A DNA stretch of 64,000 nt, taken from Reyranella aquatilis (GTDB lineage Bacteria; Pseudomonadota; Alphaproteobacteria; Reyranellales; Reyranellaceae). The DNA lies in the NCBI RefSeq assembly GCF_020880995.1, contig NZ_JAJISD010000003.1:410905-474904 (forward strand). Direction: 5' to 3'. Each line of letters starts with the position of its first letter. Position 1 is the stretch's first letter. This document shows, piece after piece, positions 34,713-43,078 of the stretch. The notes below the pieces were generated by a model that had not been told where the DNA came from, made no database searches, and saw only the letters and a list, made by a program, of their open reading frames with translations. A program made the translations under genes and the position numbers.

Positions 34713-35780
34713 ATGACAACGCAGAAGATTTACCAGCTGCCGGTCGAAGTCACGAACTGGAAGTTCGATGGCGCCACCGAGATCGCGTTCAACTGGGAGT
34801 ACGAGGACGGTTCCGCCGACCTGCTGAACCTCTACGAGAAGGGCAAGCAGCAGCAGTGGGACACCAGCACCCGCATCGACTGGAGCCAGGAGCTGTTCGA
34901 AGGCAACCCGATGGGCATGGCCGACGAGACGATCCCGATCTACGGCTCGCCCTTCTGGGAGAAGATGACGGACAAGGAGAAGGACTGGCTGCGCTTCAAC
35001 CTGCAGTGCCATTCCATCTGCCAGTTCATGCACGGCGAGCAGGGCGCGCTGATCGCCACTGCGAAGATCGTCAACACCGTGCCGGACATGAACGCCAAGT
35101 TCTATGCCGCGACCCAGGTTATGGACGAGGCGCGTCACGTCGAGAGCTACAAGCGGCTGATCCACGAGAAGTTCAAGGCGGCCTATCCGATCACCGAGTC
35201 GCTGAAGAACCTGCTCGAGCAGACGCTGACCGACCGGCGCTGGGACATGACCTATCTCGGCATGCAGGTGCTGATCGAGGGCCTGGCGCTCGCCGCCTTC
35301 CAGCGCATCCGCGACACCGCGAAAAACAACCTGGCGGGCGCCGTGAACGCCTACGTGATGCAGGATGAGGCGCGCCACGTCACGTTCGGCCGCATGGCGT
35401 TGCGCGAATACTATCCGCACATCTCCGACCACGAGCGCGCGGAGCGCGAGGAGTTCGTCGTCGAGGCGCTCTACTTCATGCGCGACCGCTTCAATCAGGG
35501 CGAGGTCTGGATGCGGTCCGGCCTGCCGGTCGATAAGCTCATGGAGTACGCCTACAACTCCGGCGCCATGCAGTCGTTCCGCACGCGCCTGTTCACCCGC
35601 ATCGTTCCGATCCTCAAGGAGATCGGCCTGTTCGGACCGAAGGTGCAGAAGGCGCTGGGCGACATGGGCGTGATGGAATACGCCAAGATCGACGTCGAGA
35701 AGCTGCTCGGCAACGACCTCAAGGTCGCCGAGGACTTCGACGCCAAGAAGTTCGTGAAGGAACAGATCGCCGCCGAGTAG
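34713..35780 (+). CDS. Ferritin-like diiron oxygenase-family protein, copy 2
   Basis: 355 aa, the same length as copy 1 and strikingly similar along its whole length, including both FMHGEQGAL/MDEARHVE and VLIEGLALAA/QDEARHVTFG halves of the diiron site (E109, E139, H142, E189, E219, H222). ATG at 34713 follows an AGGAGG site. Differences cluster in the first 100 residues and the C-terminal 60, which may mean different substrates or a hetero-oligomer. It is divergent from the flavin/2Fe-2S reductase gene and ends in a strong rho-independent terminator, so it is transcribed alone. Confidence 0.82.
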   Translation: MTTQKIYQLPVEVTNWKFDGATEIAFNWEYEDGSADLLNLYEKGKQQQWDTSTRIDWSQELFEGNPMGMADETIPIYGSPFWEKMTDKEKDWLRFNLQCHSICQFMHGEQGALIATAKIVNTVPDMNAKFYAATQVMDEARHVESYKRLIHEKFKAAYPITESLKNLLEQTLTDRRWDMTYLGMQVLIEGLALAAFQRIRDTAKNNLAGAVNAYVMQDEARHVTFGRMALREYYPHISDHERAEREEFVVEALYFMRDRFNQGEVWMRSGLPVDKLMEYAYNSGAMQSFRTRLFTRIVPILKEIGLFGPKVQKALGDMGVMEYAKIDVEKLLGNDLKVAEDFDAKKFVKEQIAAE

Positions 35781-35803
35781 GGCGCGATCCGATCCGGAAT
35801 GCG

Positions 35804-35829
35804 AAAGGGGGCCTCACGGCCCCCTTTTT
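35804..35829 (+). terminator. Rho-independent terminator after diiron copy 2
   Basis: A 10-bp stem AAAGGGGGCC/GGCCCCCTTT with a TCAC loop, followed by a T-run, 24 bases after the stop codon. The A-run before the stem makes it usable in both directions, also serving the convergent gene ending at 35856. Confidence 0.9.
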
Positions 35830-35855
35830 ATATCCGGTCGTCCTGAGCGACGGGG

Positions 35856-36515
35856 TTACTGGCAAGTCTCGATCCGCGGCGGAGCGCCCAGCACCGTTGC
35901 CACCTTCGTGATGTCGAGGCAGCGCGTGCCGATCCACGCCTTGCCTTGCACCAGGATCGCGAAGCGCGCAAAGGCGTCGGCCTGGGCCTCGGGCGTCGGT
36001 CGCTTGCGTGCCAGCAGCCAGCTGAGCGCATAGATGTTTCCAGTCGCGAAGTCGGCCGACGCGATGTCGGGATCCTTCTGCCAGAGGGCCACGTTCTTCT
36101 TCGCAGCGCCCGTCGGGTCGGGAAGGCCGGCCAGCCACGTATTGGCGTTGGCGGCCAGCGCATAGGATCCGCCATTCTGGGCGATCAGGGACTTCACTTC
36201 CCCCGCAGCAGCGACATAGCCCTGACCTTCGACCGTGCTGCCGGCACAGCCGATGCGGCACAGCGCCACGAACATCAGGTACTCGGCGAGGATGATCTCG
36301 ATGTTGCCGTTGTTGTGCCGGCGCCAGGCGCGCGCGAGGTTCCAGCCCTGCGTCAGCTCCGCCCCGGTCCAGGGCTTGGCGGCCTGCGGCGTGTCGCGCT
36401 CGAGTTCGCCGATCACGGCCTGGGCGGCGGACTGCCATTCAGGAGGAATTTGCGCGGCGGCCGGCGTGGCGCCGCCGAGCAGGATCAGCAGCAGGGTCGA
36501 GAAGACTCGTCTCAT
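35856..36515 (-). CDS. Exported protein of unknown function
   Basis: 219 aa from the ATG at 36515, which follows a GGGAGC site; an in-frame extension upstream carries no signal-like sequence. The N-terminus MRRVFSTLLLILLGGATPAAAQ is a signal peptide. The mature part is alpha-helical in character with four cysteines (CRIGC, RCLD and the final ETCQ). I do not recognise the family. It follows the transglutaminase-like gene by 19 bases on the same strand, so the two are probably co-transcribed. Confidence 0.7.
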   Translation of the reverse strand: MRRVFSTLLLILLGGATPAAAQIPPEWQSAAQAVIGELERDTPQAAKPWTGAELTQGWNLARAWRRHNNGNIEIILAEYLMFVALCRIGCAGSTVEGQGYVAAAGEVKSLIAQNGGSYALAANANTWLAGLPDPTGAAKKNVALWQKDPDIASADFATGNIYALSWLLARKRPTPEAQADAFARFAILVQGKAWIGTRCLDITKVATVLGAPPRIETCQ

Positions 36516-36534
36516 GTCGTGCTCCCTTGAATGA

Positions 36535-37209
36535 TCAGTATTTGCGGGCCGTCTTGCGATCGCGGCTTTCGTATTGGACGATGTCGTCGGCCCGCAGCAC
36601 GGTGGCATCGGGCGGCATCAGCCAGCGCATCTGCGCCGGCCTGATCAGGCGGTAGTGGCGGGCATCATCGAGCGCCGCCCCCACGTCCCAGCAGTTTTCC
36701 TCGCTGGTGACCCACGTGTCGGTCGCGAAGCGGCGCAGGTCGACCGAGGCCGAATAGGTCCGCAGCGTCTTGCGACCCTTGTTGAAATATTCATGGAAGT
36801 ACGACATCGCGAGCTCGCGCAGGCTGCGATAGACCGGGTCGCGCCAGCGCAGCCAGGCATGGTTGCTCTTGGAGATCGCCCCCCAGCAGCCGCCGCGCCG
36901 GAACAGGGTGACGACATGGTCCGAATCGTCCTTGTCGGCCGTGAGGTCCAGCAGCAGCGGCGGCTCGCCCTGCAGCCACAGCGCGCAGGCCGCGACGAAG
37001 GCCGCCTCGATGCAGTGGGCCTCGCGATGGCGCAGGACCCCGCGTACGGAGCGCAGCGTCCAGCCGGCCTGCTCGAAATTGGCCTGCAGCCCGGAGACGA
37101 ACTCCTGGATGTGCTGCGGCGTGCGCAGCGACAGGAGGAGGCGACCCTCGGCGGCGGTGAGGCCCAGTTCGGCGGGTGTGGGGCGTTTGCGTCTTCGCAT
37201 CGAGTGCAA
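36535..37209 (-). CDS. Unknown protein, possibly transglutaminase-like fold
   Basis: 224 aa (an ATG nine bases downstream, giving MRRRKRPTPAELG, is an equally good start). The order Cys (EAHCIEAAFVAACAL), His (DSDHVVTLFRRGG) and Asp (AWLRWRDPVYRSL) with the surrounding strands resembles the Cys-His-Asp layout of transglutaminase-like or cysteine-protease folds. That is inference from pattern only; the family is not recognised. Found upstream of, and probably in an operon with, the exported protein gene at 35856. Confidence 0.55.
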   Translation of the reverse strand: MHSMRRRKRPTPAELGLTAAEGRLLLSLRTPQHIQEFVSGLQANFEQAGWTLRSVRGVLRHREAHCIEAAFVAACALWLQGEPPLLLDLTADKDDSDHVVTLFRRGGCWGAISKSNHAWLRWRDPVYRSLRELAMSYFHEYFNKGRKTLRTYSASVDLRRFATDTWVTSEENCWDVGAALDDARHYRLIRPAQMRWLMPPDATVLRADDIVQYESRDRKTARKY

Positions 37210-37298
37210 TTGTGCCGCGATGCGCGGAGACAGGCCAGCGAATGAGGCCGCTCGCCGTCATCGGGAACGGTCTGCGGCCATCGAAGGATCGGGGTGGT

Positions 37299-37374
37299 TG
37301 GTGGAGCTGAGGGGGATCGAACCCCTGACCTCCTCATTGCGAACGAGGCGCTCTCCCAGCTGAGCTACAGCCCC
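37299..37374 (-). tRNA. tRNA-Ala (anticodon CGC)
   Basis: A 76-nt tRNA on the minus strand with encoded CCA. Acceptor stem GGGGCTG pairs with CAGCTCC (one G-T pair), D-arm GCTC...GAGC, anticodon loop TTCGCAA giving CGC, which reads GCG alanine codons, and T-loop GGTTCGATC. Confidence 0.95.
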
Positions 37375-37476
37375 CTCCGACCCTTGGAGAACCGCGCGGA
37401 TAATGGTTGCCGGGCCCCCTGTCAAGCAAACCGGCCTGTGATAGCGTCCGGCCCCTGTTTTTGATGAGGTGAGCCC

Positions 37477-37869
37477 ATGGCCAGCGCCAAGAAAATCGTT
37501 CAGACGGACGCCGCCCCCAAGGCCCTCGGCCCTTATTCGCAGGCGGTCGTGGCCAACGGGCTGGTCTTCTGCGCCGGCCAGATCCCGCTCGATCCGGCGA
37601 CCGGCAACATCGTCGAAGGCGGCATCGCCGAGCAGACGCACCAGGTCCTGAAGAACCTGCGCGCGGTGCTGAAGGCGGCCGGCAGCGATCTCGGCCAGGC
37701 CGTGAAGACGACCGTGTTCCTGAAGAGCATGGACAGTTTCGGCGCCATGAACGAGGTCTACGGCCTGCCGGAATATTTCGGCAGCGCCACGCCGGCGCGC
37801 TCGACCGTGGAGGTCGCGCGCCTGCCGCGCGACGTCATGGTCGAGATCGAAGTCGTCGCCCTGGTCTGA
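37477..37869 (+). CDS. ridA: RidA/YjgF-family reactive-intermediate deaminase
   Basis: A 130-aa protein, the normal RidA length. Family motifs: GPYSQAVVANGLVFCAGQIP near residue 20, GGIAEQTHQVLKNL, the KTTVFLKSM strand, and near the C-terminus TPARSTVEVARLP with the substrate-binding arginine, ending VMVEIEVVAL. It hydrolyses reactive enamine/imine intermediates made by PLP dehydratases such as threonine dehydratase. It starts a plus-strand run with two small membrane proteins. Confidence 0.92.
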   Translation: MASAKKIVQTDAAPKALGPYSQAVVANGLVFCAGQIPLDPATGNIVEGGIAEQTHQVLKNLRAVLKAAGSDLGQAVKTTVFLKSMDSFGAMNEVYGLPEYFGSATPARSTVEVARLPRDVMVEIEVVALV

Positions 37870-37873
37870 CGTC

Positions 37874-38110
37874 ATGGATCCGGTGAGCTGGCTCCTCGCG
37901 CTGGGCTCCTTCACGGTGTTCGTCCTGCTGGTCGGCCATCTGGTCGTGGCGCTCGTGTTCATCATCCCGACATGGCGCATCTGTACGCGCGCCGGCTTCT
38001 CGGGGGCACTCTCGCTCTTCCATCTGGTGCCGGTCATCGGGCTGTTCATCGTCATGGGTATTCTGGCCTTCAGTACCTGGCCTGCGGGCGAATCCGGACC
38101 GAGGCGCTAG
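37874..38110 (+). CDS. Small membrane protein
   Basis: 78 aa, starting four bases after the ridA stop. Two hydrophobic segments, about residues 5-27 (WLLALGSFTVFVLLVGHLVV) and 43-62 (SLFHLVPVIGLFIVMGILAF), with the WRICTRAGFSG link between them, resembling small membrane proteins that accompany signalling domains. Immediately followed, without gap, by the FHA-domain gene, which has a similar two-span N-terminus (VEKAGLPGWTGMGAI versus CTRAGFSGALSLF). No function known. Confidence 0.7.
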   Translation: MDPVSWLLALGSFTVFVLLVGHLVVALVFIIPTWRICTRAGFSGALSLFHLVPVIGLFIVMGILAFSTWPAGESGPRR

Positions 38111-38761
38111 ATGTTCGGGGTGGAAATCGCGGCCCTCACCGGCCTGTTCGGGCTGACCGGCGCCTTCGCGCTGGTCGGCACCGTGCTCGCGGCCTGGATG
38201 GCCTGGCGCATCGTCGAGAAGGCCGGCCTGCCCGGCTGGACCGGGATGGGCGCAATTCTGGTGACGCTGACCGGCATCGGCACGATCGTGCCGCTGGTGC
38301 TTCTCTGGGTCTTCGCCTTCATGCGCTGGCCACGCGACGAGCCGGCGGCCGCGGCCGGGGGCGGCTTCACGACGCCGCATCGGCCCGCGCCGGCCACCGG
38401 ACCGGTTGCGCTCGGCGCACCGCCGATGGCGCTCCCGGATGCGCGCGGCTGGCGTCTGGCTGGAACGCTCGGCAACGGCGGCACGGTGTCGCTCGCCATC
38501 GAGGCGACGTCGGGCACCTACATGCTGACCGGTGCCGCAACGGGCGGGCCGACCGATCTCTGCGTGCCCGATCCCTCGGTCGGGCAGCCCCATGCGCGGC
38601 TCCTCTTGTCGGGCCGCCGCATCGGCCTCGAAGACCTCGGCACGCCCGGCGGCACCTTCATCGACGGCGCTCGGCTGCTGCCCGAGCACGGTCCGCGCGA
38701 CATCAGCGCCGTCCACTCGGTGCGTCTCGGCACCGTCGAACTCCTGCTGGCGCGGGCCTGA
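38111..38761 (+). CDS. Membrane-anchored FHA-domain protein
   Basis: 216 aa. Two N-terminal membrane segments (about 5-27 and 43-70), an Ala/Gly-rich linker, then a C-terminal forkhead-associated domain. FHA features: DLCVPDPSVGQPHARLLLSG (the core S..H of phosphopeptide readers), IGLEDLGTPGGTFIDGARL and VRLGTVELLLAR. FHA domains bind phosphothreonine; no Ser/Thr kinase is in the window. The ATG abuts the stop of the preceding small membrane gene, so the two are in one operon. Confidence 0.82.
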   Translation: MFGVEIAALTGLFGLTGAFALVGTVLAAWMAWRIVEKAGLPGWTGMGAILVTLTGIGTIVPLVLLWVFAFMRWPRDEPAAAAGGGFTTPHRPAPATGPVALGAPPMALPDARGWRLAGTLGNGGTVSLAIEATSGTYMLTGAATGGPTDLCVPDPSVGQPHARLLLSGRRIGLEDLGTPGGTFIDGARLLPEHGPRDISAVHSVRLGTVELLLARA

Positions 38762-38839
38762 ATGGGCTTGTGATCGGCAATCGCTGCCGAGTAGGGTGCC
38801 GCGGCCGGCGGTTGGCCGGCCTCAAGGCGCGGGGGCCAG

Positions 38840-39133
38840 ATGCTGTCGTTGGCGGTGCTGATCGACAAGATCATCGACATCTACACGTGGATCGTGATCG
38901 CGAGCGCGATCATGAGCTGGCTGGTGGCATTCGGCGTGGTGAACATCCGCAACCAGTTCATCCGCGTCGTGGTCGATCTGCTCTTCAAGCTGACCGAACC
39001 CGTCCTGCGTCCGATCCGCCGCATCCTGCCCAATCTCGGCGGCGTCGATATCTCGCCCGTCATCCTGCTGCTCGGCCTGTTCTTCATCCGCAGCCTGCTG
39101 TGGGAGTATGTCTGGCCGGCCCTCGTTCGCTGA
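38840..39133 (+). CDS. YggT-family membrane protein
   Basis: 97 aa with two membrane helices. YggT hallmarks: IDIYTWIVIASAIMSWLVAF, the TEPVLRPIRRILPNLGGVDI motif between helices, and VILLLGLFFIRSLL. YggT proteins are linked to cell-division or osmotic functions in some bacteria, without a settled reaction. Overlaps the DUF167 gene by 26 bases, a gene order (yggT-yggU) common in proteobacteria. Confidence 0.92.
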   Translation: MLSLAVLIDKIIDIYTWIVIASAIMSWLVAFGVVNIRNQFIRVVVDLLFKLTEPVLRPIRRILPNLGGVDISPVILLLGLFFIRSLLWEYVWPALVR

Positions 39134-39464
39134 CGCTCCGCTGAGCGCACTGCCGCCAGATCCCGCTTTCCTGCGCCGGACGACCGGCGGCGTGACCATC
39201 CAGCTTCGCGTTCAGCCGCGGGCGCGGCGGACCGCTCTCGAGTGCACCGCCCAGGGCGCGCTCAAGGCCGCAGTGACGGCCCCGCCCGAGGATGGCAAAG
39301 CCAACGACGCCGTCGTCGCATTGCTGGCGCAGGCATGGCGCCTCCCGAAATCGACCATGGCGATCGTGCGCGGCGGGACGGCGCGGGAGAAGACAGTCGG
39401 CGTCTCGGGCGAGCCCGATGCGCTGGTCGAGCGGATTGTGGAATGGATGGGCAAGCATGGCTGA
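39108..39464 (+). CDS. DUF167 (YggU) family protein
   Basis: 118 aa. Family motifs [37 protein letters not shown] and the [16 protein letters not shown] stretch are clear. The overlap with yggT upstream and 8-base overlap with folD downstream show a tight operon. Function of DUF167 is not established. The N-terminal 25 residues encoded within yggT may not be translated if a later start is used. Confidence 0.9.
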   Translation: MSGRPSFADAPLSALPPDPAFLRRTTGGVTIQLRVQPRARRTALECTAQGALKAAVTAPPEDGKANDAVVALLAQAWRLPKSTMAIVRGGTAREKTVGVSGEPDALVERIVEWMGKHG

Positions 39465-40359
39465 AGCGAAACTGATCGACGGAAAAGCCTTCGCGGGCGG
39501 TCTGCGCCAGCGCGTCGGCGCGGGCGTGGCCGACCTGGTCTCGAAGGGCGGGCCGAAGCCCGGCCTCGCCACGGTCCTGGTCGGCGCGGATCCGGCCAGC
39601 CAGGTCTATGTCCGCAGCAAGGGCAAGCTCGCGGTCGAACTCGGCATGGCGAGCTTCGATCACCAGCTTCCCGAGGACACGTCCGAAGCGGACCTGCTGG
39701 CGCTGATCTCGCGGCTCAACGCCGATCCGGCGGTCAACGGCATCCTCGTCCAGCTGCCGCTGCCCAGGCATATCGACACGGCGAAGATCCTGATCGCCAT
39801 CGACCCGGCCAAGGACGTCGATGGTTTCCATCCGGTCAACGTCGGCCGGCTCGGCTCCATCGCGCCCGGCGCGCCGCTCGACTTTCCGGTGCCGTGCACG
39901 CCGCTCGGCGTCTCGATGCTGCTGCAGGATGCGCTGGGCGCGTTGTCGGGCCTCAACGCTGTCGTCGTCGGCCGCTCTAATCTGGTCGGCCGTCCAGTGG
40001 CACAGCTCCTGCTGCGCGCCGATTGCACGGTGACGATCACCCATTCGCGCACCCGCGACCTGCCGGCGGTCTGCCGCGCGGCCGACATCCTCGTCGTGGC
40101 GATCGGCCGGACGGAGTTCGTGAAGGGCGACTGGGTCAAGCCCGGCGCGGCCGTGATCGACGTCGGCATCAACCGCATCCCGACGCCCGAGGGCAAGAGC
40201 CGGCTGGTCGGCGACGTGGCCTTCGCCGAGGCGCAGAAGGTGGCGGGACACATCACGCCGGTGCCGGGCGGCGTCGGCCCGATGACCGTGGCCTGCCTGA
40301 TGTACAACACGCTGCAGGCGACCCGGAACGCAGCCGGCCTGCCGTTCGTCGCGGTGTAA
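39457..40359 (+). CDS. folD: Bifunctional methylenetetrahydrofolate dehydrogenase/cyclohydrolase
   Basis: 300 aa, started at ATG 39457 ([20 protein letters not shown]); an open frame further upstream lies inside the DUF167 gene. FolD motifs: the YVRSKGKLA lysine region of the catalytic YxxxK (here V-Y-V-R-S-K), [32 protein letters not shown], and [18 protein letters not shown] for NADP. The C-terminus [19 protein letters not shown] is diagnostic. Converts 5,10-methylene-THF to 10-formyl-THF. Directly convergent with znuA. Confidence 0.97.
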   Translation: MAEAKLIDGKAFAGGLRQRVGAGVADLVSKGGPKPGLATVLVGADPASQVYVRSKGKLAVELGMASFDHQLPEDTSEADLLALISRLNADPAVNGILVQLPLPRHIDTAKILIAIDPAKDVDGFHPVNVGRLGSIAPGAPLDFPVPCTPLGVSMLLQDALGALSGLNAVVVGRSNLVGRPVAQLLLRADCTVTITHSRTRDLPAVCRAADILVVAIGRTEFVKGDWVKPGAAVIDVGINRIPTPEGKSRLVGDVAFAEAQKVAGHITPVPGGVGPMTVACLMYNTLQATRNAAGLPFVAV

Positions 40360-41274
40360 TCAGTTCTTCAGCATGCCGGCGACGAGCGCCGTCACGTTGT
40401 GGCGCATCATCTTTTCGTAGGTCGGAGCCGGTCCGTCGGGTCCCGAGAGGGCATCGGTGTAGAGACGCGGCCCGACGATCGCACCCGATTCGCGGGCGAT
40501 CTGGTCGACCAGGCCGGGGTTGGTCATGTTCTCGACGAACATCGCCTTGATGCGCTGCTCGCGGGCCTCGCGGATGAGCAGCGCGACATCGCGCGCCGAG
40601 GGTTCGCTGCTGGTGTTGTAGCCGCGCGGCGACTGGAATTTCACGCCGTAGGCGGCGGAGAAATACCGAAACGAATCGTGTCCCGTGATCGCGCGGCGCT
40701 TGTCGGCCGGCACCTTGGCGATCTCCGCCTTCACCCAGGCATCCAGGTCGACCAGACGGCGATCGACCGCGGCGGCACGCTCGCGATAGTGCGCGGCATT
40801 CGCCGGATCGGCATCGACGAAGCCCTTGGCGATGTTGGCGACGTAGGTCCGGACGCGCTGGACATCCTGCCAGCAATGCGGATCGGGTCCGTGGGCGTGC
40901 GAATGTCCGTGCGCGTGCCCCGCTCCGGCGGCCAGAGTGGCGACGCCCGTCGAGGCGACGACCGCGCGGCCCTTGAAGGGCGCGGCCTTGGCGAGACGGT
41001 CGATCCAGCCCTCGAATCCCAGCCCATTGCTCACCAGCAGCCGGGCCTCGGCCACCGTGCGGGCGTCGCTGGGGCGGGGCTGGTAGGCGTGGGCGTCCAT
41101 GTCGGCGCCGACGAGGACGGAGAGCACCACCTTGTCCCCGGCCACCTCGGACACGAGGTCGCCCAGGATCGAGAAGGTTGCGACGGCCTTGATGGGCGCC
41201 TCGGCGACGGCCGGCAGGCTGGGGAGCGAGCCCAGCGCCGCGAGGAGCACGAGGAAAAGGGTACGGCGGAGCAT
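40360..41274 (-). CDS. znuA: Zinc ABC transporter substrate-binding protein
   Basis: 304 aa from ATG 41274, giving signal peptide MLRRTLFLVLLAALGSLPSL with a cut near AVAEA; a TTG start 21 bases earlier would overlap the operator. Metal-site features: ADMDAHAYQPRPSD (His ligand), a His-rich loop GHAHGHSHAHGPDPHCWQD typical of zinc-specific ZnuA, ITGHDSFRYFSAAYGVKF (His) and a final-domain Glu/Asp. It captures zinc in the periplasm for ZnuBC, whose genes are not in the window. A Zur-like palindrome fills the space before the start codon. Confidence 0.93.
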   Translation of the reverse strand: MLRRTLFLVLLAALGSLPSLPAVAEAPIKAVATFSILGDLVSEVAGDKVVLSVLVGADMDAHAYQPRPSDARTVAEARLLVSNGLGFEGWIDRLAKAAPFKGRAVVASTGVATLAAGAGHAHGHSHAHGPDPHCWQDVQRVRTYVANIAKGFVDADPANAAHYRERAAAVDRRLVDLDAWVKAEIAKVPADKRRAITGHDSFRYFSAAYGVKFQSPRGYNTSSEPSARDVALLIREAREQRIKAMFVENMTNPGLVDQIARESGAIVGPRLYTDALSGPDGPAPTYEKMMRHNVTALVAGMLKN

Positions 41275-41276
41275 TT

Positions 41277-41291
41277 CGTTATAATATAACG
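41277..41291. promoter_or_regulatory. Zur-like operator upstream of znuA
   Basis: CGTTATA-A-TATAACG, a perfect 15-bp palindrome matching the alphaproteobacterial Zur box core (GTTATANTATAAC). It sits three bases upstream of the znuA ATG, almost filling the 17-base gap to the preceding gene. No ribosome-binding site is visible between it and the ATG. Confidence 0.8.
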
Positions 41292-41783
41292 TCAAACCGG
41301 GAAGTCGAGCCAGTCCGGGCTATGGCCGGTCGCCGCGAAGAAGCGCAGCAGGTCAGCGAGGGTGAGGGCTGTGGTCATGGTGTTGACCAGCGGATGGGCG
41401 TTGACCGGACCGCCCTCCGTGAGGCCGCGATCGAGCACCACGCGAACCTTGTGATCGACGTCGTTGATCGCCGACAGCGGGGTCACCGATCCGGGCTCGA
41501 CGCCGAGATGGCGCCTGAGACGCTCCGGGCTGCCGAACGAGAAACGGCCGGCTCCCAGCCGCTCTCCCAGGCGCTTCAGGTCGATGGCCCGGTCCTCGAG
41601 TGCCACGATCAGCCACATCTCCTCCTTCTTGTTGCGCAAAAAGAGGTTCTTGATGTGGTGGCCGGGCAGGTTGCCGCGCAGCGCCTTGGCCTCCTCGACC
41701 GTGAAGACGGGCGGGTGCTCGACGGTGCGGTGGGCGATGCCGAGCTCGTCGAGCCGGCTCAAGAGTTGTTGCGGGCTGAGCAT
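41292..41783 (-). CDS. YbaK/ProX-type aminoacyl-tRNA deacylase
   Basis: 163 aa of the YbaK/INS superfamily. Motifs: HRTVEHPPVFTVEEAKALRG (PrdX-type start), HIKNLFLRNKKEEMWLIVAL with the catalytic lysine, ERLRRHLGVEPGSVTPLSAI, and GPVNAHPLVNTMTTALT. This is the free-standing ProX/PrdX branch that hydrolyses mischarged alanyl-tRNA(Pro). It lies upstream of znuA on the same strand and is divergent from rfbA (13-base gap between starts). Confidence 0.9.
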   Translation of the reverse strand: MLSPQQLLSRLDELGIAHRTVEHPPVFTVEEAKALRGNLPGHHIKNLFLRNKKEEMWLIVALEDRAIDLKRLGERLGAGRFSFGSPERLRRHLGVEPGSVTPLSAINDVDHKVRVVLDRGLTEGGPVNAHPLVNTMTTALTLADLLRFFAATGHSPDWLDFPV

Positions 41784-41796
41784 GGGGGTGCGCTAG

Positions 41797-42672
41797 ATGG
41801 CTGGAATGAAGGGTATCGTTCTCTCGGGGGGCAGCGGCACGCGGCTCTACCCCATGACGCGGGCCGCCAACAAGCAGCTCCTGCCGGTCTACAACAAGCC
41901 GATGGTCTACTACCCGCTGACCACGATGATGCTGGCGGGCTGTCGCGACATCCTGCTGATCGTCAATCCGGGCGACGTCGAGGCCTATCGCCGCCTGTTC
42001 GGCGACGGCAACCAGTGGGGCATCAACGTCTCCTACGAGCCGCAGCTCAAGCCCGGCGGCATCGCCGAAGCCTTCATCATCGGCCGCAAGTTCATCGGCA
42101 ATTCGCGCGTCGGCCTGATCCTGGGCGACAATCTCTTCTATGGCGATTCGCTGCCCGAGGTGGCGGGACGCGGCGCCGAGGGCAAGGGGGCGTGGGTCTA
42201 TGCCTACTGGGTGGCCGATCCCACCGCCTACGGCGTGGTGGAATTCGATGCGGCGCAACGGCCCGTGAGCATCGTGGAGAAGCCGAAGCAGCCCCGGTCG
42301 AACTGGGCCGTCACGGGGCTCTATTTCTACGATTCCGACGTCTGCGACGTCGCCACCCAGGTCCCGCGCTCGGCGCGCGGCGAACTGGAGATCAGCGACA
42401 TCAATGCCCATTACCTGAAGGAAGGCCGGCTGACCGTCGAGCGGCTGGGTCGCGGCTATGCCTGGCTCGACACCGGGACGCCCTCGAGCCTGCTGCGGGC
42501 CGCGCAGTTCGTCGAGACGGTCGAGGAACGGCAGGGCCTGCAGATCGGCAGCCCCGAGGAAATCGCCTGGCGCAAGGGCTACATCGACGATGGCGCCTTC
42601 GAGAAGCTGATCCAGCCGATCCGGGAGAGCGAATACGGCAAGTATCTGCAGCGTCTGCTGGCGCGCGGATGA
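41797..42672 (+). CDS. rfbA: Glucose-1-phosphate thymidylyltransferase
   Basis: 291 aa, the normal RfbA length; the ATG at 41806 (MKGIVLSGGSGTRLYPMT) is an equally plausible start. Motifs: LSGGSGTRLYPMT nucleotide-binding loop, KQLLPVYNKPMVYYPLTTMM, ILGDNLFYGDSL with the metal-binding Asp, and TGLYFYDSDV. Makes dTDP-glucose from dTTP and glucose-1-phosphate, the first step to dTDP-rhamnose. rfbB, rfbC and rfbD are not nearby. Confidence 0.95.
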   Translation: MAGMKGIVLSGGSGTRLYPMTRAANKQLLPVYNKPMVYYPLTTMMLAGCRDILLIVNPGDVEAYRRLFGDGNQWGINVSYEPQLKPGGIAEAFIIGRKFIGNSRVGLILGDNLFYGDSLPEVAGRGAEGKGAWVYAYWVADPTAYGVVEFDAAQRPVSIVEKPKQPRSNWAVTGLYFYDSDVCDVATQVPRSARGELEISDINAHYLKEGRLTVERLGRGYAWLDTGTPSSLLRAAQFVETVEERQGLQIGSPEEIAWRKGYIDDGAFEKLIQPIRESEYGKYLQRLLARG

Positions 42673-42755
42673 GGGCCTCGACAGGCCCTTGCCAAGGCGG
42701 CGGAAAAGCCCTATCAGAGCCGCCTTCCGGCGACCTACCCAGCCGGATACGGAGC

Positions 42756-42830
<75 letters not shown>

Positions 42831-43078
42831 ATTTCTACCAACAATACAAAGCATTTAGAAAGTGCCGAGCGGGCGAGTTCTGCTTACATGGGCGGTCTCG
42901 CACCGCGATGTAAGCGCCTTGTAAGCAGTGGGATTAAGCAACAGCCTATGGAGCGTGCCGTCTGGCCTGTATCGTTTGAATGGGGAATGAAACGATGGCC
43001 AAGCGCGATGCGATCTTTCTGCCAGCCGGTGGCGTCTCGCGAGATCAACCGCCATTCGGCGGCGATCCGCTCCGGTGA
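42831..43078. other. Intergenic junction between tRNA-Gly and integrase remnant
   Basis: About 250 bases without a supported gene. It contains short open frames such as one reading MAKRDAIFLPAGGVSRDQPP from about 42990 that stops soon after, perhaps a decayed excisionase-like or DNA-binding gene. This is where an integrated element would join the chromosome. Confidence 0.35.
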
